64,000 nucleotides of DNA from Lunularia cruciata (GCA_948567375.1 OX419762.1:16002001-16066000); one strand, 5' to 3'. Positions 1 through 14,300 are shown, numbered from the stretch's first letter. The notes: generated by a model not told the origin, from the letters alone. Made by a program: numbers and translations.

Positions 1-435
1 TAGCAATTAAATCCACTTCAAAATTGTTGAAAATTGTTATCAATATGATGCTCTTTTTGCAAGTAATACAAACTAACTCTTTAACATAAAGTTTCTTTGT
101 ATACTTGGAAATAGATATAGAATTTGTTCTCAAAGCAATTGAGAAATGTTGGTTCTCTTTTACATTTATTATAGCAATTAAATCCACTTTAAAATTGTTG
201 ACAATTGTTATCAATATGATTCTCTTTTGCAAGTAATGTAAAATAACTATTCAACATAAAGTTTCTTTGTATACTTAGAAACTGTTATACCACTCTTTCT
301 CAAAGCAATTGAGAAATGTTGGTTCTTTTTATGTTTATTATGGCAAATAAATCCACTTCAAATCTTTTATCAATATGATGCTCATTTTGCAAGTAGTATA
401 TACTAACTCTTTATCCTAAAGTTTCTTTGTATAAA
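1..435. repeat. Tandem array of ~170-bp satellite-like repeat (2.5 copies, runs off window edge)
   Basis: Three successive units begin at 1, 172 and 341 with the same opening (tagcaattaaatccactt or a close variant). All share internal blocks such as tatcaatatgat, ttttgcaagtaat and aaagtttctttgtata, and units 1 and 2 also share caaagcaattgagaaatgttggtt. Unit lengths are 171 and 169 bp; the third is cut or decayed after about 95 bp. The units differ by scattered substitutions and small gaps, so the array is not recent. Because the window begins exactly inside the array, its full length is unknown. A monomer near 170 bp is the usual size of plant centromeric or subtelomeric satellites, but a short local duplication is equally possible. 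Confidence 0.8.
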
Positions 436-1900
436 TGAATTTTAATATCAAAAGTACAGAAAATGTAGCTTGTGATCTTTAAATAATAAAAATTTGAAAG
501 TTAGTTATAGAAATATGCAAAACAACTAAAGTATATATGTTTTGATACATACAAGGAGTACCAAAGAAAAACTATTAATTCTTAGTACTCAAATTAGTAA
601 TATTAGTTTGAGAGTTATCATATAGGTTGGTTGAAACATACTTATCCATTAATTAAACTGTTGAGTATATTAAAAAACCTAGATCTTCAATACTATAGAT
701 AGAATCTATAAATTTGTCAAAAGATACAAATGTAGATAGAGAAATTTGGAATAAAGTTTCCAAAGAAAGTCAAGTTACAAAAGATAAATTGGACTTGATA
801 TGGATAAATTAAACACCTTTAAAATATAATTTTAGATAGAATTTAGCATAAAACAGAGAAATTCATTTCAGAAATATTTATGCACTAAAATTTAAAGAAT
901 GATTTTTGAAATGACTATGCACTGAAATACCATAATAAAATATATAAAAACAGTAAAAAAGAACTATTATTAAGAATGAGATGATAGTATTGATAATTAA
1001 TTTGCTTGAAATTAATTAACTTCCATAAGAGCAAACACATCCATAAACAAATAAAATTTAATAATATTCATAACTATATCAAAAATCAATTTATTGATTA
1101 ACAAGTATAACTATTGAAAATAATTGTTAAATCTTATGTCCAATAGGAAATCATCTATAACTTTAGCTTAGGTAAAGAATAAAAAAATCTAAACTTTTTT
1201 TTAGGAAATACTGAAAAAAATCTAAAATTTGCTTTTTTGAGAAATAGTTGTTTATTAATTTATATATTTTCATAATTTCAATTTAATTAGTTAATTTTCT
1301 GATCATCTTTATAAACCAGACAATGGAGATTTACATGCTAATGTGTTTAAACTACACTAAGAAGTTTGTAAGAATATAGAGTACTAGAGATATAGTCTTC
1401 TTCTACGTCAGCATAAGGGGTCTTTTCAACAAGCTAAAAGACTGAATTACAATGATGTTTAGAAGTTTAAGATGATTATACAACTTAGCTAAAGTGGTTA
1501 GTAAAATCCTAAAATTACTCTTGAACTAGTTTATATCACATTAGTCTTAATAAAATGAGTGTATGCACTTTCTTAGTTCAAAAAGAATATAAAATACATA
1601 GAATTTAGTACTTGTTAAATCAAGCAAGTTACATGTAGTTACACAAGACACTCAATAAAGAGAAAATTGAAGATAAGAATATTAATAATATATATACTAC
1701 ATACTTATAGTACAAAGGTTAGTTGAATTTTTGGGAAATTTCTTTTCTTCTTATACCAAATTTGTACGATGGAAAAAAGCATCAAGATTTATAAACCACT
1801 ATATTTTAAGTACTTGTCATGACCCACCTCTTCTTTGGCCCCAATCTTATTTATTTCCCTTTTTTTTTTGTAAACAATAAGATTAGTATGTCAAGAAGCA
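436..1900. other. AT-rich intergenic DNA, no gene seen
   Basis: Very AT-rich sequence with dense stops in all frames. I see no coding signature, RNA gene or terminal repeat in it. Confidence 0.6.
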
Positions 1901-1909
1901 TCATATGTA

Positions 1910-4900
1910 GGGAATAATGAATTGGTTGAGTCATACCTCCACAATATTGAGGAACAAGGTTCTTCAACAAAATGCACCTATAAGATCATGGGACAAGAAG
2001 GATGAGCAACCTATTCATAGGTTGACCCATTTCATTTTGTATGTTGGAGCTTACAAACATGACCACCAACTGAAATGAACTCCTCTACGACAAGAAAGCC
2101 ATGATTTAACAAAATTGTATATAACTATGGGAGACATGATGAATTTTTGGTGATTGCTATTATATTTCAAAATCACACAAAAGGATGCACAAGCTGCTAA
2201 AAAACCATTTGCAACCATTTCTCACTCAAGCTCATGCGTATGACAATAGATCATGACCTTTCACCAATTGCTACGATGGATGAAGACCCTATCAAGACTA
2301 TAAAAAGACAAAGAAAACCCAACCCAACAAAAAATCAAATCTTTTTGTTTTTTTCACTTTTTACCTTTCCATTTTTTGCATTTCATATCTCTACAATTGA
2401 CATTTCTTGTGACATCATCTAAGGAATTGACATCTTTCATTGTGGAATTTTGTTGTGTCTATTAAGAGATAATCAAGGAGAACTTTGTAAGTGGAGTTGT
2501 GAGTAATATTTTTGAGAGGATTCAAATATTAAGTCATGATATGACGTATTGAGAAGAGTGGAATTGAGTTGAAGCAAGGCAATGTAGTAGAAATTTTGAA
2601 CAAATCTTTCAAAATTTCCAATTGGGGTTTGATATTGTCTAACTAATTACATCAAGAAGAGGAAAAAGGACTCCCTACTATGGGATTGGTGCCTTGATGA
2701 TGTTGTTATGTTATAGTGAATTTGTGCAAATTTTGAGAATCTAAGTAGGAAATCATTGTAAGGTTGCCATCTAATATGGATGGAGGACCATGGGCAACAA
2801 GTGTTGGATGAAAATTGCTTGCCATTTGGGGGATACATACCCTACATGGTTGTTCAAATGAAAGGCTGAAAAGGATGAAAGGATGAATCAAAGACTCATT
2901 CTTTGTAAGGAATTCCACAAAAAGATACAAGATAGAATGCATGAAGTAACTTACTTGTTGGACCATCACCAAAATGATAGTGTGATTGTTTTGTACAAAA
3001 TGAACAAACTATGTCAACCAGAACCAAGCCATCTTCTTTCAACTCATACACAAGCAAAAATGATGAGTTGGGCCAAGATGTCTTAGAGTGGATCATTGAG
3101 CTACTTGAAGATATATTTTAAGGATAGTCAAGATAGTCTTGCCACTATTGTAGCTCGTTCATCATACATTTCTATATAAGAACCCTCTAAAAAAGAAGAA
3201 GTAGAAGTCCTTGTCCCACCTGCACCATTTGGCTTCCTTCAACAAAGACCTAGACTTACCTACAAAAATTATGAAGTACCAACACAACAAAGAATATGTA
3301 CCAATGAGGATGTTCCTACAAGTGGTAGAAACCTACATCTTGATTTTAATTTGTAGGAATACTCCTATTGCATGTGCCAAGGTGCAAGCCTCCAAGAAAC
3401 AAAAAAAGACATCAAGTGGTGGAATCTTCATCAAGAGAAAGTAGGAGAAAGACCAAGACATATAAGTTGGTTTATGAGAAAGGTTTGCCTCAATTACTTG
3501 GATAAGAACTTATTGAGAAAAACCTCATCATAGTAGCCCAAACCATGAAGTTGGGAGGCAAGAATTCTTTCACGTTAATTATTTCACCCATTGTAAACAA
3601 CAAGTGAGAGGCACTAAACAACAAAGCCAAGTCGTCTCCCTTGCTTTTTGTAGAGGAAGGACATCCAATGGACAATGAGAAGATGTTGGCCATGGAATCC
3701 ATCATCCCAACCATGGGTCAAGTCCACAAATTAGCTCCTAACAAAGGAGAAGTCTTGCATTATGAAAAAAAGTGTAATACAAAACAAACTTGCACAATGG
3801 CTGATTTTATCAAGGGGACTAGTGATGCAAAGGCAAGATGTCTTGCCAGAGCCTAACAAAACTAGCATGAAAAACTCCAATGTCCACGGTATGAAAAGAA
3901 CAAAAAAATGAGAACAATGCCACTGCCAATGAAAAATCCCTACCCAACAACAACATTGGAATCAACTCATACTCAAAAAGCAAAGGAAAATGTCATTTCA
4001 AGGCAAGACAAGGATCTATTGCTAAAAAAAAAAGAAAAAGTGAACACGCCCAAAACAAAGAAGGCCCTACAAAAAAGAACTATGCCAAGATGGCAACTAT
4101 TTGCCTTGGTTAATGGTGGCCTATATAGTCCATACCATAACACTAATGATGGAAGTATTGGAGGAGATTTTGCCATTGTACCATATGATATATCCAAAGA
4201 TGAAAGAACTAGCAGCCCTCATATGCCACTTACATCATCTAGTCCAATCTAAGACAAATTTAGAAGAAGGACAAAGAAAATGAGGAGCACCTAAAGGAGT
4301 TATAGAGAGAGGAACTAAAATAGCAAGAGGAATACAAAACTCTAACCCAAGGGTTAAAGAAAGAGGTTGATAATTATAGCCTACAAGTCTTCCACCAATG
4401 GACTCAATACAAAGAGGATATCCAAAATCAGGATGACAACCTTGCAGCTTTATAAAACAAGCTAGAAATGGCCCAAGTTGATATAAAGGTAGTGGATACC
4501 AGACACAATGATTTGAAACAGCTGATTGACCTTGGCATCTCTAACCTATCCACCAACCTAAAATGGCAACATGAGAAGTTGTTGGAGTAAGAAAAGGAGA
4601 TCTAATCTGAACAACAAATGAGCCAATCTTGAAATTATTGGACATACAACCACTCAACTACTTGGCCAATTACAATGCATAGCTAATAGAACTTCCCAAT
4701 GTTTGAAGGAAGGATGTACGCTCTCAAATTGATGCATTGGAGAGGAAAACCTTTACAAACAAGCAATTTAGGGCATTATCTACCAAACTCCAAGGCCACA
4801 CTAATGCCTAGTTTGAGGAGGCTCAAACTAGCTTTGAACAATTTTGGATGGCTATATGAAGGAGCTCACAAACCTTGTTCAAATATGCAAGAGAGCTAAG

Positions 4901-5130
4901 ATTTCATCCCAAACACCACTTGCCTTTCATATCAAGGAATAACAAATGGAGTATTATTTTTATTAAATTAGCAGTGGAAATTTTGTTTCCAAATGATGGG
5001 ATGTTGTTTTGTATATATTGTTTTTATTTTTATTTTTTAAGACTTGGAAATTTCTTGGATGTACATACTTCAAACATAGATACTCAGATTAGTACAAAAA
5101 GTAATGTTAGTTTGTTGGAGGTAGATGACC
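1910..5130 (+). pseudogene. Decayed coding-like tract, probable old mobile-element remnant
   Basis: The + strand reads as purine-rich, codon-like sequence for about 3 kb but is broken by many stops and frame changes, so only fragments of 60-114 codons stay open (for example 2883-3086, 3641-3856, 3908-4252). Around 4290-4620 one frame reads as a charged, glutamine- and lysine-rich, coiled-coil-like peptide interrupted by TAA and TAG where CAA or CAG would fit. I do not recognise the protein family. A gag-like or element-encoded accessory protein is possible, but no RT, integrase or transposase motif is visible here. The call is inference from composition and from the type of stop codons. Confidence 0.4.
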
Positions 5131-7420
5131 ACTAGTTCAAGTGATTAGAATTTGCAACTACTTAACAATAGGTTTAGGGTTAGGAGATAATATGATGAAG
5201 ATTGAGCAACTTACATGTATTTAGGAAATTTCCATCTATTGTAGCAATTGGATCTCTCTATGGCCAAATAGGAAATGTATAAAAGGTCTGATGTTTGTTA
5301 GGCCTGATGTTTGTGGGGTCCATTGGTGCATCCTTTTTTTGTAGTAAATATTAAGTTTATGCCTTCAAGATTCATGAGTAAGTGTTTGTACATTAGTCTA
5401 CGTGTTGAATGAATGATGGCATGCTCAATAAATGTAGGAATGATGATCATGAAGTATGAGCCAAAGCATTGGTGTATAGTGTCTCATTTGTGTGGAACTA
5501 GATCATATCACACTAGGAGCTTTGCCAAAGTCAAGAATGATACAAGAATATGCCTTAGCCGCAATGTCATAATGTTACAAAAATCCGCAATGTCACAAGA
5601 GCTTGTGACATTGCGGCTTCTAGGAAGCATAAAACATTATGTTACTATCGTAGTCTTCAAGGTGATGAAACTTCTGAAATCTCTTACTTTGGTTTAGTTT
5701 GTGAAGCCATCAAACACCATTTGTGAAAGGTGGTAGCATGTTGCGTCTTGTATAACCCTTGGCAAGAGTAACATACAAACCATATTATGGTAATTTGAGG
5801 CTTAGATTGATGACTATGAAAATAAGAGCTACCAAAATCAAGTGACCTTTGTTATGAATGAACCCCTCCTTGTTTAGAAATCCTCTAGATTTGACCTTTA
5901 CTACACAAGAAAAAAGATTGATTAGAGTTTTGTAATGTCCCTAATTTTGGTGAAATTATCCTCTATTAGGAATGAAATTGTCCAAGAGGTTATTGCAAAT
6001 AACTTATTGTCATCATAGTGTACCCCATTTGCTTCATTTTTAGTAAGTTCCAATTTGTATCCTCAAATGAACTATCACTTCTTACCCATTATACTACAAG
6101 TACGTGGCTGTTTAGTAAGCACATTACCTTTAATCTATTAGTAACTAGAAAAGCGTGGCCAAGTACCAAGTTATATGTATTTATCAAGAACTAGCATTTT
6201 ATGGACTTAGGAGTAACATCTATAGTTCTAAAATTTACAAAATTTAATGTTTGGTCAAGGTTATAAAGATAGTTTAACAATGACATTCAAAATCTTAAGA
6301 ACTTGTGTTTAATATTCCAAATTTTGTACGAATAGTTACAAAACCATGTTTATCATCTATAAGTTATAAGGTGTACTTTTAACTAACTTTTAACTAACAT
6401 TCAATCTACAACAAATGGGATAGATATAGTAAGAAGTCCGATCTTTATGAAGATGTTACACTAAGATAGAAATTAATAATTCTATTTATATCTTATTATA
6501 TTTAAATTTAATTATTAAAATCAATAAAAAAGGAAAAAAGACATTTGATTAACAATTGAAGAATATTATTTCTTGCATGGTATCCATTCTAAATAACAAA
6601 TTACTCCAATGGATTATCTTTGTTAAATTTCATGACATAAGAAGTCTTATGTTGGAATGATTAAATATTGCAAAAGAAATCATTTTTTAAACTTTGCTAA
6701 TTTTTTTAAGTATTAAAATTTTCAAGTTATTGAAGCTGCATTGAAAAGCACCTCCAAATTTGTTGATTCAACGATAGTACATCATAAAATTCTGATTCAG
6801 ATTTCAATTCTATATCACAATACAAATATATAATATTTAATCTTGAAATTCAAGCTTTCCAAAATATAATATTTTTTATATTTTAGAAAGTTACTAATTA
6901 TAATTAATATATAAAATTTATAATTATATAAATTTCAGCATAACTCAAATAAGTTTGGATTGAAGTTCTTGGAATAAAATCTATCCCTATTTGATTAATA
7001 AAAAATATATAATTAAAATTTTATCTCACTTATGCGTGTTATAGTTGATTGCAATTGTATATTAAAAACCTTTGAATTTGAAACCTAATGAAATCAAAAC
7101 TATATATTACTAAATTCTAATCGAGATATGATGAGAAAAAAGTTAATATTTTCTTGCCTTTAACTTTGGAGTACAAATAGTATATATTAAAGTAACTAGA
7201 TCAAATCCATGTTTTATAACTACAAATGACTTCATTTATTGTTATTAGATTAGTGTAATAATACCATGTACCTATTTGCTATATAAAATTTAAAATAATA
7301 ATCAAGGTAGTTAAATAATGGTAATATGTATGCATCTTCATCAAGATATTGTTTGCTTAGTCAGTGAAATATTAATTAAATGGTTTTATCTATGTACTTT
7401 TATAATAGGTTAAATGAAAA
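5131..7420. other. AT-rich intergenic DNA, no supported gene
   Basis: Mostly AT-rich. A 94-codon open frame at 5413-5697 (+) shows no recognisable motif and may continue the decayed tract to its left. From about 6.3 kb to 7.4 kb nothing with coding character is seen. Confidence 0.5.
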
Positions 7421-7510
7421 GTACAACCACATAGAAAACATGAAGGATGGGAAGATCCCATCAAGCCATACAAGGGAGAGATGAAAAAGGTAAAATGGGG
7501 CTAAGCCCCA
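7421..7510 (-). repeat. Dispersed double-hairpin 3' tail repeat, copy 1 (reverse orientation)
   Basis: Read on the minus strand this stretch gives ggggcttagccccattttacc, then a ctctcccttgta stretch, then tgatgggatcttcccatcc and a tttctatgtggttg end. The same order of blocks recurs at 21437-21530, 46522-46625 and 49911-50010. Two short palindromes are present: GGGGC-TTA-GCCCC and GATGGGA-TCT-TCCCATC. At this site no element coding sequence is attached, which fits a 5'-truncated insertion of the retroelement whose 3' end this appears to be. Confidence 0.7.
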
Positions 7511-10114
7511 ATAGAGTCTACATGTGAAATCTGCCCCACTGCACATAGGATATCCAAGCTATGCAAGTCATGTGGTCTACAATAGGTTATGTAATGGACA
7601 ATATAGTGATCTTTGTGTGATCAATTGCCATGTGAACATTCAATTGATTTTTTGTATGATATTTATATTTTCATTATCTAAAGCTTTGATATATATAGGT
7701 GATGGAAGTTCAAAAGAGAGTATTGTGCTTAAGTCTTGCAAGTTTGAGATTGGTAATTCAAAGTGGGAGCTAGAGCATTAGAGGGTGAGTTTGACCAAGA
7801 GATGTTTCATACTCATGATCTACCTTTCTTAAACACGTTTCTTATAAATCTTTAGATCATTTACAATACAATGATTGTCTTTGTGCTTGGACAAAAGCTC
7901 ATTTTGGTCTTACATCCATGGCATTGATGATGCAAACCATGATCATGTTATCCTCTTGTAGAAAGGAGTGATTAAGAATGTTTATTATTTGGGGTGTAGA
8001 GTTTGATGGTCCATATATCAAAAGGAGGAGTTGCAAAGTGTACAAAGTACAAGAAGTTGGTTTTTTCCATATTAAGTCCAATGTTTTGGATATTTGTGGG
8101 AGTTCAAGAAAACTATGTGGAGCAAGATGATTACCATCGGAGGAGAGAGTAGATAGGCCAAAATGTGAAGACAAAAAATACAAGATTTGAGTGAATGATG
8201 TTTGATATATGATGGATTGAAGCAAGGAAGTGCCTTATCTATACCCAAGCAAACACTTTGGAAATTTTTGGGAAAACTACAATAGTTGTCTATGGTATGG
8301 AAATGAGTAGAAAACGTGTTGATCATGGTGCACCTACTATAGTTGTATTAATTTCAAACCTTATATGACTCATTGAAGTTTGATGACGAAACCAAGAGAT
8401 CCAAGTGAAGAGTATGATAAGGTTTGGAGTTTTGATTACATCCCAAGATTTGGTTTAAATCAAGATTGGCAACCATGTTACTTGTATAATTTTGTACCTT
8501 TTTTTGACATTTGGTGTAATGTAATAGAAACATCAAGGTCTTGAATCAAGCAATTTGGGTTTATATAGCTCAAATATAGCCTAACTTGAGAATTGATCCA
8601 TATAAAGAGAATAGTTTAGAATTTATGAACCAAAGTTCAAAAAGGTTATGCAAAGTGCATGACAAACTCCTTTGTCAAATTTTCTTAAATTAGAGATTAT
8701 TTATAATGAGTTGTGGTACATAAAACTCTAGTCAAAGCACTATCATAAGTGCCAACAGCTTTGTTCTAATTACACCTACAATTGGCTAAAAAAATTATAT
8801 TTTGTGTCATGTTTCAAATAATCTAAATTTGTGAGAATGTTCTTCATAATTTTTGAACCTTTCAGCCTAAAGTCTAGTAAAGTTTTGGCAAGAACTAGGA
8901 GTAGAACCTTGAATAATTTTTCAAATTAGGGTTTGAACCACATGCTAATTTTAGGACATTTTCAAGAGAGCTATAGAAATAAAATTAAGACTTTCTATAA
9001 GTCATAAGATATAATCTTGAAGGCTATCAAAGGAGTTAAAGAATGCTTAATTTGGAGCAAAATTGAAGAAGTTATTTTGATTAAAGCCTCAAAGCTGTTT
9101 ACACAACAAAAACCTTAAAATCATCCCATCTAGAAAGCATGATAAAAGTAGCTCTCGGACACAAAAAGGATGTTGCAAGACACTTATATACAAGAACCAT
9201 GGAGAATTGTGGTTTATTTATTTATGATTGGATACTTTCTATGCTTTGGATACATAAGTGTACACGTAGTTGGTTTAAATTGGTTTGTATGGACTACATA
9301 TAGGTTTCTTTCTTTGTGCATCTTGTTTCTCCTTGCATGTTTGGGCATGTTTATTTCTCCTTGATAATGTTGAAAGTGATGACTAGCAATCCAAGAGTAT
9401 ATATTGTGATGGCATGTTAGGTTGCACTTTCTCATTACCCAATAAAAGGAAGATTGGGAATTGGGGTAGAAATTCATAATTGTTTACACTACAAGTTTGC
9501 ACAACCATTTCTAATAGGTCTATACACAACCTCTAGTCCATAGCCTCCATAGCAAGGCATCCAATGTGTTCCTAAAGAGAACAATGCAAAGCATGATAAT
9601 ATTACCCTCCTAATCTATTTGCAACTCTCTCACTTGCAAAGTTTTAAACTATTATAAGATAACAAAAATACGTTGTAAAAACATCATCTTCATTAACATT
9701 AAATGCATTAAATATGTTCTTATGATTAGTAGTTTTTAAGAAAATATTCTAAAAATTTGCTAGTCATATGCCAATGGTAAATTAACCAAGTGGTTGAGAC
9801 TAACAATTAAATCTTATATAATTTGAACTTAGGGATATTGCAAATTTTTTATATAATTAAAAGCTCAATTGACATGTTTTTTGACCTTTTATATAAGCAT
9901 ATAAATATTAGACGTGATTTATCATCCTTAAAATCCACACATATTATAATAAGTTTAGCTTTGTCTAACTTTATTGAGTAAAATAAATCAATTAGCCTCA
10001 TAAAATCCATTTAATGTTAGGAAAGGCTTTACAAGCTTAGCAATGCATTTGACTCTGAATTTGGAAAATCTAATGGATTTAAAACAAATTTGAATCAATA
10101 CTTTATGATCTTAT
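7511..10114. other. AT-rich, partly coding-like DNA without a recognisable gene
   Basis: Short open frames occur at 7524-7781 (+), 7899-8225 (-) and 9170-9364 (+). The stretch 7.9-9.1 kb has the texture of decayed coding sequence on the + strand, with many transition-type stops. No family motif is recognised. The Copia element begins at its right edge. Confidence 0.45.
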
Positions 10115-10359
10115 TATTAGGAGTTAATTCAAGTCTTGAGTAACTGTAGTTAGTTTGATTATTGTTAGTTAGATTAAGGTTGGACTACTATAACTATATA
10201 AGAGGGTTGGTAGGAGCTCTTTGTGACACATATTAGTCTTAGTCTCCATAAAGTTACATGTGTTTTCATGTGTCAATAGCCTCAATGAGGTGAACCACAT
10301 ATTTTCTTGTGTCAACCATGGAGCATGCATTTTCTGTGTATTATTGGATTGGACCTTCA
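10115..10359 (+). repeat. 5' LTR of the Copia element
   Basis: It aligns end to end with 15630-15867. The left end reads TATTAGGAGTTAA where the right LTR keeps the expected TG start (TGTTAGGAGTTAA), a G-to-A change. It ends in CCTTCA. A TATATAAG box at 10195-10202 is shared with the other LTR and is the likely promoter. The shared 3' block ttattggattggaccttca is unchanged. Confidence 0.92.
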
Positions 10360-10360
10360 A

Positions 10361-10374
10361 TTGATACTAGAGTT
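10361..10374 (+). other. Probable primer binding site (initiator-Met tRNA type)
   Basis: Immediately after the 5' LTR the sequence ttgatactagagtt matches the usual Copia site TTGGTATCAGAGCT at 10 of 14 positions, and all four differences are transitions. Position and spacing are as in plant Copia elements. Confidence 0.65.
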
Positions 10375-11344
10375 TTAGTGAGTGTCTACCATAATTTAGG
10401 ATTTATAAAAATGTCGGTGAGCATGGAATGCTTTTGGCTGGCACCAATAATGAAGGCTTGTAGTATTCAAGCTTGTGCAACAGCTTGATGGGAATCTAAA
10501 TTCTAAGCAAGAGTGACATTGGAGTATGCAAAAAGAGGAAGACAAGTGCATAACAAAAGTCAAAATTTCCATTGTTTGCACAATTTGTGTCTTTGTAACT
10601 GTCACTACACTCCACACATTGGTCATCAATGAGACTTCCATATTTTTAGCAAAATGTACACTCCACAAAACTGAATTTTGCATTCAAAGTTTTGATGATT
10701 GGAATGAACAAACATTCTTGTTGTGAAGTCCATGTAGAGAGCGTGGTAGAGGGAGTAAACACATGTTGATTAGGTCAATTTGCAAGGGCAATTCCAACAC
10801 AACAAGTGAATTTAAAATGCCATAGGTAGCCTTAGTAGCATTTAGACTAATAAAAGAAAGAATTTTGGTTCCTTGCATTGCAACGTCAATAGTGAGGTAG
10901 TGAGAGCAACAATGGTGTGGTATTTGCAAGTTTCATCTTCATCATCATGGTCATTATGAGGTGTCCTTTTTGTATTGAATTGTAATGTCAACTTTAGTAA
11001 TAGTCAAGCTTCACATCAAAGGATCTTTGGTGGTGTACTAAATTGATTTTGAGAAAATCAACCAATATAGGTTATAGCAAAGAAGTCCATGAGCGGGTTT
11101 AAAACTGCAATGGGAGCAAGTTTCATGTCTAAGAAGACTTCTATTGATGTTTTGAGTGCCATACTAGATTGTGATGAAGCCATAGAAAGGGAGGCAAGAA
11201 ATAGAGGACCATAAGAAAGGCATAAAATGTACTTTACTCAAAGTAAAACCATTTTTTTCTCATGTGAGTGGGAACAAAACAAGCTTGGATTCTCCATCTA
11301 CTTGAACGACAAAAAGTACAAGTTAAGAGGTGAGATAGAGCAAG

Positions 11345-14300
11345 ATGGAAATCATTAAGACTATAGGTGCCAACTTTTACATTGCTAAGTATGATGGACG
11401 TTATGATTATCTCCTATGGAGTATCAAGTGAAAGCTATGCTCAAGGCTAACAATTTTGGGAAATTGTTTAGGCTCAATACCAATTTGGTGTTAAAGGATG
11501 ATTGGAACAACATGTAGGAGATGGTCTTACACACAATGGTTTGATATCAATAGCCACATGTCATAAAGCAATTAGTTGAGTACAAAGACTACATCACTCT
11601 TTTTGATGAGCTATAACAAAAGTACCATAAAAAATTATTATCAAAATGACTCTACATATCCTTGAAGCCAATGAACTTCAAGTTGAAGGACAATAGGACC
11701 AAGATACAAAATTATATTGATGCCTTCAATGATCTTGTTGTGGACTTGCAAATCTTGGAGAGGACATGAGTGATAAGAGAAATGCTCTCCACTTGTTGAG
11801 TTCTCTCTCTACATCCTACTAGTCCTTGTCACAAGTATTATTGCATTGTGATAGGAAGACCATCACCTACAATAAGGTGGTGAGTGCTTTGTTGATAGAT
11901 GATCTTTAGCAAAAGATGATGTTATCTTTTCAACCATTGACTTCTTCAAGAACAATATTCAATGTGAATCATGGAAGAACTTAAAAGCAAAGAAATGGTG
12001 GGGAGAAGAGATTTAAGACTAAATCTTGGTCTAGAAAGAGATCCCAAAATTTTAAGATGCTCTATTGGAAGTGTGGCAAAGCTAGCCACCTCAAAGGAGA
12101 CTATCATGGCAAAGCATGGGAGCCTTCTTCAACCAATGTGACAAAAGACAACAAGGAAGAAGAAGAGAAAGGCCTGCTTGATGACAACTATGCTATATGA
12201 TGCCAATGGTATGCCCTTTGCACTTTGTCTGAGCAAAGAGGAGATGAATGGATTATAGATTGTGCATTTTTATATCATATATGTTACAAATGAGAGTTCT
12301 TTAGTTCTTACTTGATATCAAAATATCCATTTTGATGAGGAATGATCACCCTTTTCAAATTGTATGTATTAGATATATTAAGATTCAAATATTTGATGGT
12401 CTTGTGTGCATATTGCCTAATGAAAAGCATATCCCTAACATGAGTAAGAACTTGATATCTCTTGGTGTGTTAGACAAAAATGTCATCAATGGGAAATAGT
12501 TGATGGTGTACTTCAAGTCGTGGCTAGGAGAAAAGTCATCTTGAAGGAAAATAAGCACAAGAATCTATGTGCTAGAGTGCAACACTGTCTTATAGTGCTT
12601 GGGCCCTGTGGGCTTGTTTGTGTAGAATCTCATCTAGTTAGATCTCATGACATGATTGACTACTTTTGGCATTTAAGGCTCGGTCACATTAGTGAGAAGA
12701 GCACATCTATTCCTCACAATGAAGGCTTTATTTCTACACTATAGTCTATTAGTTTAGAATTTTGTGAGCATTGTGTAACATGGAAGCAACATTATACTGC
12801 TTTTGCTATTGGAACTCATAGTGCCAAGTAGATTATTGAATATATACATAGTAATGTGTGGGGCTCATCCCATACTCCCTTGTATTCTAGAAAGCTATAC
12901 TTTGTATCTTTCATCAATGATTATTGGAGGTTTGTAGAGATTTATTTCCTTTATCAAAAGTCTAAGGTCTTTGTTACATTCAAGAAGTTGAAAGCCTAAG
13001 TTGAGACTCGGATTGGTAAGAGAGTGAAATTTCTGCAAATAGATAACAACATGGAATATAGTTCTAGAGAATTTGATATGTATTGTCAACAAGAGAGGAT
13101 AACTTGCCATCTCACTATAATATATACTCCATAGTATAATGGTGTTGCTAAGCTGCTCAATCAAACATTATTGGAGCAAACAAGGAGTATGTTAAGCCAA
13201 TTTGGTTTATTACATGCATTTTGGGCTAAAGCTATCAACATTGTAGCTTATTTGGTAAATATTCTCCTTCTTGTGTGATTAATTACACAATGCAGTTTGA
13301 GATGAGGTGTGGATGGCTTGTAAGTTAAAAAAATTTAGTAGTCTTTGGATGTAATGCATATCATCCCATACCCAAGGAAAGTAGATTTAAGTTGGATCTT
13401 ACTTGCAGGAAATGTATATTTTCTTGGATATAAGAGTGGTGTGAATGGTTATAGGTTGTGGTATCATTCACTTGTAAATTGATTGTCAATATAGATGTTT
13501 TGTTCAATGAGTCTAGATCAGCAACCAAAGGGAAGAAATCTCAAGCTCCTCATATTGGTAAGGAAAAATCTCCTCTAAATATTGTTAACAAGGAGATTAA
13601 TTATGATGGTTTTCATGATGATTCACAAGGAGGTGCTCCTATAAAGGAGCAAGTTCCTAAAATTGAGGAATTACATGAGTGCGAGGAAACTAGCAAACCT
13701 TGACACATGGCAGCACATGAAGATCAAGCAGAGTCATCAACAAGGAAGAAGTCTTGATAGTCTATTTGTGCTCTTGAACAGTTTGGAAAATGGGCTAATT
13801 CAACACAATTAGGATATGAGGATATATCTCCTGATGATGATGATAATATGGCTTTGATCTTGGAAGAAAGGGAACCTTCTTTATACAATGAGGCGTAAGC
13901 TTCTATGGACAAGCTTGAGTGGAATGTATTGATGCAAAGGGAGATGTAATCATTGATTGACAACAAGTTTTGGGAGTTAGTGAAGCTTCCAAAACATCAT
14001 CAATTGGTGGATAGTAAGTGGGTCTAAAAATTGAAATATAGCTCCATTGATGGAGTCAAGAAGATCTACAAGGCCAGGTTTGTGGCCAAGAGATTGACAG
14101 ACAAAAAAGGTGTGGATTACAATGAGGTTTATTCTTTAGTTGCAAAGTATGCAACTATTTGCTTATAATGTGTACATGTGACTTTGTTTGGTCTTATCTT
14201 AAATCAAATGCATATTGTCACTACTTTCTTCTATGGAAATTTAGATGTGGTGATCTTCATGAGATATCCTATGGGCTTTGTGAAGAAAATCCAAGAGGAT

